A stretch of DNA of 64,000 nt from Parapedobacter sp964498395 (GTDB lineage: Bacteria > Bacteroidota > Bacteroidia > Sphingobacteriales > Sphingobacteriaceae). Shown one piece after another: positions 8,932 to 17,217 of this stretch. The position numbers and the translations under genes were made by a program. Positions within the stretch are counted from its first letter, which is position 1. Every line of letters begins with the position of its first letter. The stretch lies in the NCBI GenBank assembly GCA_964498395.1, contig CAZCHE010000006.1, forward strand, positions 247,305 through 311,304, given 5' to 3'. Under the pieces are notes generated by a model, which searched no databases, was not told the DNA's origin, and saw nothing but the letters and a program-made list of their open reading frames with translations.

Positions 8932-9383
8932 CGCTGCTAAAGGATTTTAAACATATCTTTTTGTACGGATTGATTCTAGCGATTTTGATTTTTGCATTGC
9001 GGTGGGTGCAGTGGAAATTTTTAATCGTTGACAATGCGGTTGACATCTATATCGGACTTGTTGCTGTTTTTTTTACCACGTTAGGCGTGTGGATCGCGAT
9101 GCAACTCGTAAAGCCAAAAATTCAAACCGTAGTGGTCGAAAAGGAAGTTCCCGAGAAATTCTTGCTAAATGAAGCCGAACTGCAGAAGCTAAATTTAAGC
9201 GGCCGGGAATATGAAGTTTTGCAATTAATGGCCAAAGGTTACAGTAATGCAGCAATTGCGGAAAAATTGTTCCTCACGGTAAGTACGATAAAAACACATA
9301 CCTCTAATCTTTTTCTGAAGATGGAGGTGAAAAGTAGGACGCAGGCGATAGAAAAAGCGAAAAGACTGAAAATCATAAGCTAA
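8928..9383 (+). CDS. Membrane-tethered LuxR-type transcription regulator
   Basis: A 151-residue protein with two predicted membrane helices (about residues 9-28 and 40-60), a short charged linker and a C-terminal LuxR/FixJ helix-turn-helix. The latter has LSGREYEVLQLMAKGYSNAAIAEKLF and VSTIKTHTSNLFLKM at about residues 90-135. There is no receiver domain or kinase, so it should bind DNA while fixed in the inner membrane. Translation is coupled to the secreted TPR protein through a 4-base overlap, which suggests that the TPR protein senses a periplasmic signal and passes it on. That partnership is inference. Confidence 0.75.
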   Translation: MTLLKDFKHIFLYGLILAILIFALRWVQWKFLIVDNAVDIYIGLVAVFFTTLGVWIAMQLVKPKIQTVVVEKEVPEKFLLNEAELQKLNLSGREYEVLQLMAKGYSNAAIAEKLFLTVSTIKTHTSNLFLKMEVKSRTQAIEKAKRLKIIS

Positions 9384-9464
9384 CCACACGAATACATCGA
9401 CAAGGAACCAATCGAAAAAGTCATTTTGGTACTAAAGTATGAACGTATTTTCTTTTTCTGATTT

Positions 9465-9472
9465 TAGTTTTG
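9465..9472 (+). promoter_or_regulatory. Putative -7 box for the DUF4199 gene
   Basis: TAGTTTTG matches TAnnTTTG and ends 24 bases before the ATG at 9497. No clear -33 TTTG is present at the preferred distance. Confidence 0.45.
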
Positions 9473-9496
9473 TGACAAATTCTAACGGATAAAAAA

Positions 9497-10015
9497 ATGA
9501 AAAGAACAGTATTGATTTTTGGCTTGATCATCGGCACAATCTTATGTGCCAATATGGTCGCAATGGTAAACATGATGTATACCAGCCCTGATTTTAAGGG
9601 GAACGATATCGTCGGCTATGCGGCGATGGTTGTCCTTTTTTCGCTCATTTTCTTTGGTGTCAGAAACTATCGAAACAAGCGTCTTGACGGATTCATCTCG
9701 TTCGGCAAAGCCTTTAAAACGGGGGCGCTGATTGCATTGGTCGCTGCGACCATGTATGTAGTGGTTTGGCTGTTTTATTATTACTTATTCGTACCCGATT
9801 TCATTGACGTCTATACTTCTTATGTCTTGAATAATTGTTCTGAGGCTGATTTACCGGCCAAGACAGCAGAAATGGCGACGTTTAAGGAGTTGTACAAAAA
9901 TCCATTTTTTGTTATCTTAATAACCTATTCGGAGGTGCTCCCTATCGGGTTAGTGGTAGCATTAGTGAGTGCATTGATACTCAAAAGGAAGCAAAAAATA
10001 GTTGATGCCGTATGA
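9497..10015 (+). CDS. DUF4199 membrane protein
   Basis: A 172-residue inner-membrane protein with four hydrophobic segments (about residues 5-27, 38-55, 70-98 and 135-160). The segment FISFGKAFKTGALIALVAA matches the pattern seen in DUF4199 proteins of Bacteroidota. The function of the family is unknown. It overlaps the DUF2200 gene by four bases (ATGA), so the two are co-translated. Confidence 0.75.
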   Translation: MKRTVLIFGLIIGTILCANMVAMVNMMYTSPDFKGNDIVGYAAMVVLFSLIFFGVRNYRNKRLDGFISFGKAFKTGALIALVAATMYVVVWLFYYYLFVPDFIDVYTSYVLNNCSEADLPAKTAEMATFKELYKNPFFVILITYSEVLPIGLVVALVSALILKRKQKIVDAV

Positions 10016-10368
10016 AGACAGATAACACGAGAGTTTACCGAATGACTTTTGCGAATGTTTATCCACATTATATCGCAAAAGCAGAAAAAAAAGGACGCAC
10101 CAAGGCAGAGGTGGATGAAATCATATTTTGGCTAACAGGATATGACGAACAGACGTTTCAACAGCACCTAACGGATAAAAGTGATTTTGAAACATTTTTC
10201 GCTCAGGCACCGCAGATCAATCCCAATGTTTCTAAGATCACGGGTGTAATTTGCGGTTATCGCGTGGAAAATATTGAAGAAAAATTGATGCAGCAAATCC
10301 GCTATTTGGATAAATTGGTTGACGAATTGGCCAAAGGCAGGGCGATGGAGAAGATTTTAAGGAAATAA
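10012..10368 (+). CDS. DUF2200 family protein
   Basis: A 118-residue soluble protein. The N-terminal half (RVYRMTFANVYPHYIAKAEK, GRTKAEVDEIIFWLTGYDE) is characteristic of DUF2200, a small conserved family of unknown function; the C-terminal half is helical (NIEEKLMQQIRYLDKLVDEL). It is complete and starts within the stop of the DUF4199 gene. Genes of this kind often sit in accessory regions, as here next to toxin-antitoxin genes. Confidence 0.8.
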   Translation: MKTDNTRVYRMTFANVYPHYIAKAEKKGRTKAEVDEIIFWLTGYDEQTFQQHLTDKSDFETFFAQAPQINPNVSKITGVICGYRVENIEEKLMQQIRYLDKLVDELAKGRAMEKILRK

Positions 10369-10446
10369 GCGACTTTAGGATTTGTAGATGGGATGAGTAT
10401 TCCAGTTAGGGAACTAGAGAAGGAAAGGTTATTTTCATAATACGTA

Positions 10447-10701
10447 ATGGATACGAAATTGACATTAAAGCTGGACGGCGACACCATTGAACGTGCAAAA
10501 AAATATGCATCGAACAAGAAAATGAGTTTATCGAGGTTAATTGAAAATTATCTTGATTCGCTGACACGAGGACATAAGGACGAATTTGAGATTTCGCCAT
10601 TTGTAAAAAGCATTTCAAGTGGAAAAAGCATTCCTGCGGATATTGATGATAAACAAGCAAGGGAAGAATACATCCACGTTCTAGCGAGCAAATACCAATA
10701 A
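10447..10701 (+). CDS. DUF6364 family antitoxin-like protein
   Basis: An 84-residue protein with an Arc/MetJ-like ribbon-helix-helix N terminus: the strand TKLTLKLDGDTIERAKKYA, then KKMSLSRLIENYLDSL. It has a flexible charged tail ending in DIDDKQAREEYIHVLASKYQ. DUF6364 proteins are usually encoded directly upstream of a PIN-domain RNase toxin and act as its antitoxin. Here the following toxin gene is only a C-terminal fragment, so this antitoxin appears to be an orphan. Confidence 0.75.
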   Translation: MDTKLTLKLDGDTIERAKKYASNKKMSLSRLIENYLDSLTRGHKDEFEISPFVKSISSGKSIPADIDDKQAREEYIHVLASKYQ

Positions 10702-10717
10702 AATGTAGCGCATTTTT

Positions 10718-10990
10718 ATGGATGATGAAGTCATAGAAAAAGCTATTCATTCATCGTTTAAAGATTTTGAGGACGCTACGCAATATTTTAGCGCAATCGC
10801 TACAAATTGTGATGTTATCATTACTCGAAATGAGAAAGATTTTAAAAACGCATTGATACCGGTAATGAATGCGGAAAGCTACTTACAAACCATTGGTTCG
10901 GGTAACAAAAAAATAAATTCGCCATTTGAGACGGGCTCGTTTTTAGCTAGTTTTCGACTTATTCCAAATCCGCGTAAAAACACCCTTTGA
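10718..10990 (+). pseudogene. C-terminal remnant of a PIN-domain toxin
   Basis: The 90-residue frame holds the C-terminal half of a VapC-like PIN domain: SSFKDFEDATQYFSAIATN, then DVIITRNEKDFKNALIPVM and an AESYL segment that normally ends the family. The first ~80 residues, including the first catalytic Asp near the N terminus (usually IDTNVLLD-like), are absent. Only 16 bases separate the antitoxin stop from this frame, so the 5' part was deleted. About 30 residues beyond the normal end run up to the acnA stop and look unrelated. It should not be an active RNase. Confidence 0.75.
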
Positions 10991-13714
10991 TTAACCTTTC
11001 AAGAATCCCCTAAGCACATACTGCAAGATGCCCCCGTGGCGGTAATATTCGATTTCGATGGCCGAATCAAATCGGGCCTTGGATTCGAACTCAATGGTTT
11101 CTCCATTGGATTTTTGGGCGATGACCTTAAGTAACTTATGCGGCCGGAGGTCTTCTGCAATACCGAGTATGGTAAACCGTTCCGTTCCATCGAGGCCGAG
11201 TGACGCTGCATTTTGCCCTTCGGGGAATTCCATTGGCACCACACCCATTCCAACGAGGTTGCTCCGGTGTATGCGTTCGAAGCTTTCGGCAATCACCGCT
11301 TTTATCCCCAATAGATTGGCCCCTTTGGCCGCCCAATCGCGTGATGAGCCACTTCCATATTCCTTTCCGGCTAATACGATCAACGGTGTCTGGTCTGCTG
11401 CATACCGCATGGCGGCATCGTATACCGAAAGTGTCTCTCCCGTAGGGAAATACGTGGTATAGCCCCCCTCCTTTTCCGTAATCCTATTGCGGATACGTAC
11501 GTTAGCAAATGTGCCTCGCATCATCACCTCGTGATTACCCCTCCGAGAACCGTACGAATTGAAGTCTAGGGGTTCGACCCCTTGGGACAGCAAGTACTGG
11601 CCGGCTGCCGAATCGGGTTTGAACGATCCGGCGGGCGAAATATGATCGGTGGTTACCGAATCACCGAGGTATAGCAGCACGGTGGCATTTTCGATATCTT
11701 CCGTCGGCTGTGGTTCATCGCTGATATCCGTGAAGAATGGCGCCTCTTGCACATAGGTGGATTGCGCATTCCAGATAAAGTTTTTGCCGGTCGGTGCTTC
11801 TAATTGCTTCCAATCATCATCGCCCTCAAAGATGACCCCATATACATCCTTGAAGTCCTCCACCCGCATGCATTGGTTGATGGTATCGACAATCTCTTGT
11901 TGGGTGGGCCAGATATCGCGTAGGTAAACGGGGTTGCCGTTAGGGTCATAATCCAAAGGGTCGTTAAGCAAATCCACATCCACACGCCCCACCAAGGCGT
12001 AAGCGACGACCAACATCGGCGACATCAAGAAATTCATCTTAACCTGTGGATGTACGCGGGCCTCGAAGTTACGATTGCCGGACAGTACAGAGGCGACCAC
12101 AAGGTCACCTTTATCCACCGCTTCGGCAATATGGGGAGGCAGTGGCCCGCTGTTGCCAATGCAAGAAGTACAGCCATAGCCCACGGTATGGAAACGCAGT
12201 GCTTCGAGGTCTTCCAGCAAATTGGCCCGATGCAGGTATTCTGTCACAACCTTTGAACCGGGCGCAAGGCTTGTTTTGACCCATGATTTGGTGCGTAGCC
12301 CCCTTGCCACGGCTTTACGGGCCACCAGTCCGGCACCCACCATCACCGCCGGATTTGATGTATTCGTACAACTGGTGATGGCTGCGATGACGATACTTCC
12401 ATCGCTAAGGACATATTCCTTGTTCTTTATTTTAATCCTGACCGAACGCAGGTCATCCGTTTCCACGGCGATGTCGGAGTTTTTGGGCTGTTCTTCATAG
12501 ATAAAGGCTGTTCCTGAGCCACCTTCGGAGAGCCAAGCCTGCTCCTGTCGGTTCCAAATGGGAAGGTAATTACGTTGGTGTTCCTTTTGGAGGAGGTGTG
12601 AGAATTGCGAAGAAAGGTCCTTGACCAAAATCTTGTCTTGCGGGCGTTTAGGGCCTGAAACGGTCGGCTCCAGCGTGTCGAGGTTTAATTCAAGCACGTC
12701 TGAATATACAATTTCTTCACTACCGGTGCGCCAAAGGAGATTTTCCTTGCAGTATTCTTCCACCAAGGTCACTTGCTCTTCCGCGCGGTTTGTCCGCCGC
12801 ATGTAGTCGAGCGTTTGCCCATCGATGGGAAAGTAGGTAACGGTACAACCAAATTCAGGTGACATGTTGGAAATGGTGGCACGATCGGTAACACTGAGAT
12901 GGTCAAGCGCATCCCCAAACACTTCTACGAATTTCCCAACCACGCCGTAGTCACGCAGCAGCTTGGTAATGGATAATACCATATCCGTCGCGGTGCAGCC
13001 TGCCGGAATCCGGCCCGTGAGTTTCAAGCCGATGACCTGTGGGCAGGTGAAGTAAATCGGTTGTCCGAGCATCGCCGCTTCGGCTTCTATTCCACCTACC
13101 CCCCAAGCGATGACACCAATCCCATTTACCATGGGCGTGTGCGAATCAGTGCCGACCAATGTATCTGGAAAGGCCCACCCGTCACGGGCGATGACACCTT
13201 TGGCCAGGTATTCGAGGTTGACTTGGTGGCAGATACCCATCCCCGGGGGGACCACGGTAAAATTATCCAGGGCCTGTTGCCCCCATTTAAGTAATTCATA
13301 ACGTTCGGCGTTCCGCTCGTATTCGAGCGCCACATTGTTTTGGTAAGAATAGTTGGTGCCGAAGTAGTCGACCTGTACCGAGTGGTCAATGACCAAGTCG
13401 ACAGGGATAGCCGGATTGATTTTGCTGCCGTCCTTCCCTTTCCGGATAACCTCGGCACGCAAGGAAGCGATATCCACCACGGCGGGTACACCCGTAAAAT
13501 CCTGCATCAAAACACGGGCAGGTTTGAACGGAACTTCCTTGTCGGTACCCGAAGGATTCCAGTTGACTAATGTATCTAGGTGTTCAGAGGTGATGGCAAA
13601 TCCATCTTGGTTGCGCAAGACGTTTTCAAGCAATATGCGGATGGAAAAGGGAAGTTTGCTCACGCGTTTATCTTCACCTTCTAATTTTTTCAGCGATGCG
13701 ATTTGATGTTCCAT
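10991..13714 (-). CDS. acnA: Aconitate hydratase AcnA
   Basis: This enzyme converts citrate to isocitrate in the TCA cycle. The ~907-residue protein has the AcnA/IRP layout: RPARVLMQDFTGVPAVVD near residue 70, VIDHSVQVD, GICHQVNLEYL and VGTDSHTPMVNG. The [4Fe-4S] cysteines lie in AAITSCTNTSNP and YGCTSCIGNSGPLP. The C-terminal swivel domain has YGSRRGNHEVMMRGTF, GKEYGSGSSRDWAAKG and ESFERIHRSNLVGMGV. ATG 13714 (MEHQIASLKKL) is preferred; an in-frame TTG at 13741 would add nine residues. Its stop touches the PIN remnant on the other strand. Confidence 0.97.
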   Translation of the reverse strand: MEHQIASLKKLEGEDKRVSKLPFSIRILLENVLRNQDGFAITSEHLDTLVNWNPSGTDKEVPFKPARVLMQDFTGVPAVVDIASLRAEVIRKGKDGSKINPAIPVDLVIDHSVQVDYFGTNYSYQNNVALEYERNAERYELLKWGQQALDNFTVVPPGMGICHQVNLEYLAKGVIARDGWAFPDTLVGTDSHTPMVNGIGVIAWGVGGIEAEAAMLGQPIYFTCPQVIGLKLTGRIPAGCTATDMVLSITKLLRDYGVVGKFVEVFGDALDHLSVTDRATISNMSPEFGCTVTYFPIDGQTLDYMRRTNRAEEQVTLVEEYCKENLLWRTGSEEIVYSDVLELNLDTLEPTVSGPKRPQDKILVKDLSSQFSHLLQKEHQRNYLPIWNRQEQAWLSEGGSGTAFIYEEQPKNSDIAVETDDLRSVRIKIKNKEYVLSDGSIVIAAITSCTNTSNPAVMVGAGLVARKAVARGLRTKSWVKTSLAPGSKVVTEYLHRANLLEDLEALRFHTVGYGCTSCIGNSGPLPPHIAEAVDKGDLVVASVLSGNRNFEARVHPQVKMNFLMSPMLVVAYALVGRVDVDLLNDPLDYDPNGNPVYLRDIWPTQQEIVDTINQCMRVEDFKDVYGVIFEGDDDWKQLEAPTGKNFIWNAQSTYVQEAPFFTDISDEPQPTEDIENATVLLYLGDSVTTDHISPAGSFKPDSAAGQYLLSQGVEPLDFNSYGSRRGNHEVMMRGTFANVRIRNRITEKEGGYTTYFPTGETLSVYDAAMRYAADQTPLIVLAGKEYGSGSSRDWAAKGANLLGIKAVIAESFERIHRSNLVGMGVVPMEFPEGQNAASLGLDGTERFTILGIAEDLRPHKLLKVIAQKSNGETIEFESKARFDSAIEIEYYRHGGILQYVLRGFLKG

Positions 13715-13793
13715 AGTGTTTAGTTCGTTAGCGTCTATCAAGACAACGTAATTTAAGAAAAACGATTGAATAAACAGTCGAAAAGAAAGAATC

Positions 13794-14273
13794 TTACAGT
13801 AAACTGATCATCCAAATGAAGCCTTTCCATAATAGATAAAGCAGTAAAAATGTCAAAAATAAGAATATGCCGATGATGAGGGCAAGGATGTCATTGCCCT
13901 TTCCCTGATGCTTGCCCTCATAATAATACGCATGAAGCAGCAGAATGTTTTTGTGGTTAGCCTTAAAGAAAAAATCAAAGACATTACCGATTATGGGGAT
14001 GGCCCCGATCGTCATGTCGACGATAACATTGATCAGCATCAGCATCACCAGTTTTCGACTGGCGCCATTTCGCCACATCACCACCACCAGCGCAAACGAA
14101 ACAGAAAAACCGACGATATCGCCTAAGAATGGGATTAAATTGATCAACGGGTCGAGGCCAAAGCGAAAGCGCGTGCCTTTGAGGCGAAATTTATCGTCCA
14201 TCAACCAGGCGATGCGTTCCACCCAAACTAAATCGCCTCGTAGGCGGTCTGTTATTTCCCGATGTGCTTGCAT
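13794..14273 (-). CDS. DUF4112 membrane protein
   Basis: A 159-residue protein with the DUF4112 pattern: an N-terminal soluble part ending in RFRFGLDPLINLIPFLGDIV, then a hydrophobic segment, VDMTIGAIPIIGNVFDFFFK, and after a short polar stretch a strongly hydrophobic C terminus (IIGIFLFLTFLLLYLLWKGF). It is an inner-membrane protein of unknown function, found widely in Bacteroidota and Proteobacteria. It is upstream of acnA on the same strand, separated by 52 bases from the TTG start or 79 from the ATG. Confidence 0.82.
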   Translation of the reverse strand: MQAHREITDRLRGDLVWVERIAWLMDDKFRLKGTRFRFGLDPLINLIPFLGDIVGFSVSFALVVVMWRNGASRKLVMLMLINVIVDMTIGAIPIIGNVFDFFFKANHKNILLLHAYYYEGKHQGKGNDILALIIGIFLFLTFLLLYLLWKGFIWMISLL

Positions 14274-14356
14274 AAGATGGTGTTGTGCTAAGTTACAAAA
14301 AAAAAGAACAGTCGCGTAGCGAGTGCGTTTAACGAATACTTCTCTTAATTTTTTGA

Positions 14357-14386
14357 TTGGTTTACAAATAATTATGTATACCTTTG
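14357..14386 (+). promoter_or_regulatory. Promoter of the cold-shock gene
   Basis: TACCTTTG at 14379-14386 is a perfect -7 box; TTG at 14357-14359 lies 19 bases upstream as a -33 element. The leader would be only about 20-25 bases, unlike the long thermosensing leader of E. coli cspA. Confidence 0.65.
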
Positions 14387-14415
14387 GCTTTTTATATATT
14401 TAATTTTTTATTACA

Positions 14416-14607
14416 ATGGCAGAAGGAGTAGTTAAATTCTTCAATGAAACCAAAGGTTTTGGTTTTATCATCCCTAATTCTGGTGAAAGTGAAATCTTCG
14501 TTCACTCATCAGGTCTTATCGACAAAATTCGTGAAAACGACAACGTTTCTTACGATGTTGAGCAAGGCAGAAAAGGTCTAAATGCGGTAAATGTTAAGGT
14601 AATCTAA
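14416..14607 (+). CDS. Cold-shock domain protein (CspA family)
   Basis: A 63-residue single-domain OB-fold nucleic-acid chaperone. It has both RNA-binding motifs in CspA order: KFFNETKGFGFI (RNP1-like) and EIFVHSSGLI (RNP2-like), followed by ENDNVSYDVEQGRKGLNAVNV. In the family such proteins melt secondary structure in mRNA and are often cold-induced or highly expressed. It is monocistronic, with its own promoter and a strong downstream hairpin. Confidence 0.95.
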   Translation: MAEGVVKFFNETKGFGFIIPNSGESEIFVHSSGLIDKIRENDNVSYDVEQGRKGLNAVNVKVI

Positions 14608-14638
14608 GATTACCTCTTAGTTATATTTATTGTATTCC

Positions 14639-14668
14639 AGCCGATCGTTTTTAACGGTCGGCTTTTTT
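14639..14668 (+). terminator. Rho-independent terminator of the cold-shock gene
   Basis: An 11-base-pair stem (14639-14649 with 14653-14663, one G-T pair) closes on a TTT loop and is followed by six T residues. It lies 32 bases after the stop codon. Confidence 0.85.
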
Positions 14669-14710
14669 AGTGGAGTTTGATCGCCAAAACCGCTTCGCAA
14701 AAGAAAAAAC

Positions 14711-15763
14711 TTAACGATCACCGATAAGATAACCATAAGGTTTGAGTGCGTTGACATGGTCGAAAATGACTTTCGCCACCCCAAGGAACGGCACGAAAAG
14801 GATCATCCCGGCAACACCCCAGACCAAACTCCCTAAGAGCAGCGCCATGATGGTGAAAAGCGCACTCAACTGTATTTTTCCTCCCGTGATTTTCGGTGTC
14901 AGGATGTAGCTGTCGATTTGCTGCAATACCGTAAAGAAGATGGCGACCACCAATGGGGTTGTTAGCGTATCACGCGTGATCAACGTATAGAGCACCACGA
15001 TAGAACTGCCTGCCACCGAACCGATATATGGAATGATATTGATAAAGGCAACCATCATTCCGAAAAAAAGCGCGTTTTCGATGCCGATAATGGCTAGACC
15101 GATGGAATTAATCACCGAAAAAATGAGGGCCACCGTAAAGACGCCAGCCAAATACGCACTGGCTACACCCGTAATTTGCTCCATTACCGCACGGGTTTCT
15201 TCCTCTTTGCCTTTGCCGGCATATTGGGCAACTAATGCTAACACAAATGTTTTTATCCGTCGCCGGTAAATGAGGAGCAATAACGTGTAGGCGGTAATGA
15301 TTAGGAGGTGAACCAGGAACGAGAGCACCGAACGGAAGATATCGCCTACAAATTTACCGGTCAAGTCAGAAAGGCCCGCCACTTGCGCTTGCAGGTATTC
15401 CTTTTGCTTGTCGACGGGCAATTGGAAATGCCGAGAAATGAAATCATGGGTAGAGTTAAGCGTTTCGTTCAATTTCGTACCAATGGTGCCCATGTCCTTG
15501 GCCAATGCCATTAGTTGCAAAAACAGGACATAGAAGACGCCACTTAAAATGACGAGTGTGAGCAACACGCAGGTGACGGATGCTATCCCGCGGGGAATAC
15601 CCCATTTTTCCAAACGACGGCATGCAGGAACCAGCAACATGGCCATCATTCCGCCGATGGCAATCGGAATCAGAAAAGGCTTGGCAACATATAGGATACC
15701 AAAGACCAAGATGATAAACAACAGCACTTGGTTAAAGCGGAATATCGGTATGTTTTTTATCAT
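14711..15763 (-). CDS. AI-2E family transporter (PerM-like permease)
   Basis: A 350-residue inner-membrane protein with about seven to eight hydrophobic segments. The usual family arrangement is visible: two N-terminal helices (LLFIILVFGILYVAKPFLIPIA), a soluble coiled stretch around residues 85-135, then a C-terminal membrane block with INIIPYIGSVAGSSIVVLYT and the conserved ITGGKIQLSALFTIMALLLG. The family includes the AI-2 exporter TqsA and Na+/H+ exchangers, so the substrate is open. It starts 24 bases after the pterin dehydratase gene on the same strand. Confidence 0.88.
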   Translation of the reverse strand: MIKNIPIFRFNQVLLFIILVFGILYVAKPFLIPIAIGGMMAMLLVPACRRLEKWGIPRGIASVTCVLLTLVILSGVFYVLFLQLMALAKDMGTIGTKLNETLNSTHDFISRHFQLPVDKQKEYLQAQVAGLSDLTGKFVGDIFRSVLSFLVHLLIITAYTLLLLIYRRRIKTFVLALVAQYAGKGKEEETRAVMEQITGVASAYLAGVFTVALIFSVINSIGLAIIGIENALFFGMMVAFINIIPYIGSVAGSSIVVLYTLITRDTLTTPLVVAIFFTVLQQIDSYILTPKITGGKIQLSALFTIMALLLGSLVWGVAGMILFVPFLGVAKVIFDHVNALKPYGYLIGDR

Positions 15764-15787
15764 GATGCTGTTTTACGAAAACAGGAT

Positions 15788-16018
15788 TTACAATAGCTTA
15801 TCTATGGCCTGCGCAAGTCTCCGGTCTTTTTCGGTCACCTGGTTGCCGGCATCATGCGTCGATAGCCAGATTTCCACCCGGTTCCAGGTATTCGTCCAAG
15901 AGGGATGATGATCGTGCTGCTCGGCCAGCAGCGCCACGCGCGTCATGAACGCAAATGCCTCCGAAAAATCAGCAAACACGAATGATCGGTATAAGGTGTT
16001 ATTTTCTTCTTTCCACAT
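15788..16018 (-). CDS. 4a-hydroxytetrahydrobiopterin dehydratase (PCD/DCoH family)
   Basis: A short 76-residue member of the pterin-4a-carbinolamine dehydratase family. The signature is clear: EQHDHHPSWTNTWNRVEIWL followed by STHDAGNQVTEKDRRLAQAID, including the His-His-Pro active-site motif and the conserved THDAG. The enzyme regenerates pterin cofactor for aromatic amino-acid hydroxylases. No hydroxylase gene is nearby, so another pterin use is possible. It is probably co-transcribed with the downstream AI-2E-type permease gene. Confidence 0.9.
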   Translation of the reverse strand: MWKEENNTLYRSFVFADFSEAFAFMTRVALLAEQHDHHPSWTNTWNRVEIWLSTHDAGNQVTEKDRRLAQAIDKLL

Positions 16019-16124
16019 GGTATAACTATTGGTTTTGAGATGCTTTTACGTTTATCCTAAACGCGTATCACTATTTAATTGTTAACAAAGGGGCGTTATC
16101 TTTTGTTTTTCGGCTTACTATTGT

Positions 16125-16847
16125 TTAACCCAGTACCTCTTCAAGGATTTCATGCGATTTGATTTCTCCCATATGGTCGATATGTAACCGATAGAAATCG
16201 ATGATTTTGCTTAGCAAAAAGCGGCGATCCGTCAATGGGATACGCAGGGAATCCAAGTTATCAAATGAGCAGGCCAATAGTGCGGCCAACTGGCTGGTGT
16301 GGGGAAGCTGCAAGATCAGGGCGTGTGCAGGTGGATGCCGACAGAAGACACCATCTTTCAGGTCAAAGAAGGTTTGTCCCGGTTTTGGCGTTGTGGGATT
16401 AAACCCGAGGAAGCGAGATAGCTTCAGTAGAAAGAAAAGATGGAAATTAGGGGGCATCTTCTCTAATGAATCCAGCCATGAAACCGCACTGAAGATATAG
16501 TTAAACAGGGGTTCGTCTGGCGATTGCTGGCGGAGGCTTTTGTACAGCATTTCATTGAGGAACAAAACGACGGTACTTTTGACGATGTCATAAGGAATGG
16601 TTTGGAAAGGGGGTAATTGGCGGGCTTCGGAAATGCGTTGCAGCGAACTGTTTTCGCGGTGGTACACCACCATGTCCAGCAAATGCAGGGGTTGTAAGAG
16701 CGTGGTGCCAATCTTCGCCCGGGGCCTGCGCGCACCATTGACGATGTACGATTGCAAGCCGAATTTTTCTGTGAAAACCTGTGCAATCACGCTACTTTCT
16801 GCGTAATTGGTCACTTTCAGGGCAATACCTCGGGTTTTATGCAGCAT
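16125..16847 (-). CDS. recO: DNA repair protein RecO
   Basis: RecO helps RecR and RecA load onto SSB-coated single-stranded DNA during recombinational repair. From ATG 16847 the 240-residue protein begins MLHKTRGIALKVTNYAESS, the family's N-terminal OB-fold strand, followed by VFTEKFGLQSYIVNGARR. The C-terminal helical domain has FHLFFLLKLSRFLGFNPT. A longer frame to 16958 would run into the upstream dgkA gene and was rejected. The gene starts 7 bases after dgkA and is probably translated with it. Confidence 0.93.
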   Translation of the reverse strand: MLHKTRGIALKVTNYAESSVIAQVFTEKFGLQSYIVNGARRPRAKIGTTLLQPLHLLDMVVYHRENSSLQRISEARQLPPFQTIPYDIVKSTVVLFLNEMLYKSLRQQSPDEPLFNYIFSAVSWLDSLEKMPPNFHLFFLLKLSRFLGFNPTTPKPGQTFFDLKDGVFCRHPPAHALILQLPHTSQLAALLACSFDNLDSLRIPLTDRRFLLSKIIDFYRLHIDHMGEIKSHEILEEVLG

Positions 16848-16854
16848 AAAGCAA

Positions 16855-17217
16855 TCAGGGAAAAAGCGCCAATAGTTTAGGAACAAAGATAGTTCCTCCG
16901 ACGATAACGGCAAAAACGGCGGCCAACAATACACCCCCGGCCGCAATATCCTTAGCACGTTTGGCCAATGGGTGGTATGTAGGGGAAGCCAGGTCTACCA
17001 GTGCCTCAATGGCGGTATTCAGCAGTTCGGATACCAATACCAATGCAATACAAAGGGCCACCCACCGCCATTCCGGGGCTGATAGCCCAAGCCAAGCACC
17101 GGCGACTACGACCACCGAGGAGATAAGCAGGTGTATCTTGAAGTTGCGTTCGCTGGCAAAAGTCTGCCAAATGCCCCGCAACGCATTTACGAAAGGGTTT
17201 GACTGTCGCTTATCCAT
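16855..17217 (-). CDS. dgkA: Diacylglycerol/undecaprenol kinase family protein (DgkA)
   Basis: A 120-residue inner-membrane kinase with the DgkA fold: an N-terminal FVNALRGIWQTFASERNFKIH segment, a first hydrophobic helix, then LVLVSELLNTAIEALVDLAS, which carries the catalytic Glu and the conserved NTAIE motif. The sequence HPLAKRAKDIAAGGVLLAAV follows, with a final membrane helix. Gram-positive members phosphorylate undecaprenol and E. coli DgkA phosphorylates diacylglycerol; sequence alone does not decide between them. It overlaps the upstream small membrane-protein gene by 8 bases and is followed closely by recO. Confidence 0.9.
   Translation of the reverse strand: MDKRQSNPFVNALRGIWQTFASERNFKIHLLISSVVVVAGAWLGLSAPEWRWVALCIALVLVSELLNTAIEALVDLASPTYHPLAKRAKDIAAGGVLLAAVFAVIVGGTIFVPKLLALFP

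Noticed and set aside
16848..16958. N-terminal extension of RecO
   Set aside because: It would overlap dgkA by over 100 bases; conserved RecO sequence begins at ATG 16847.
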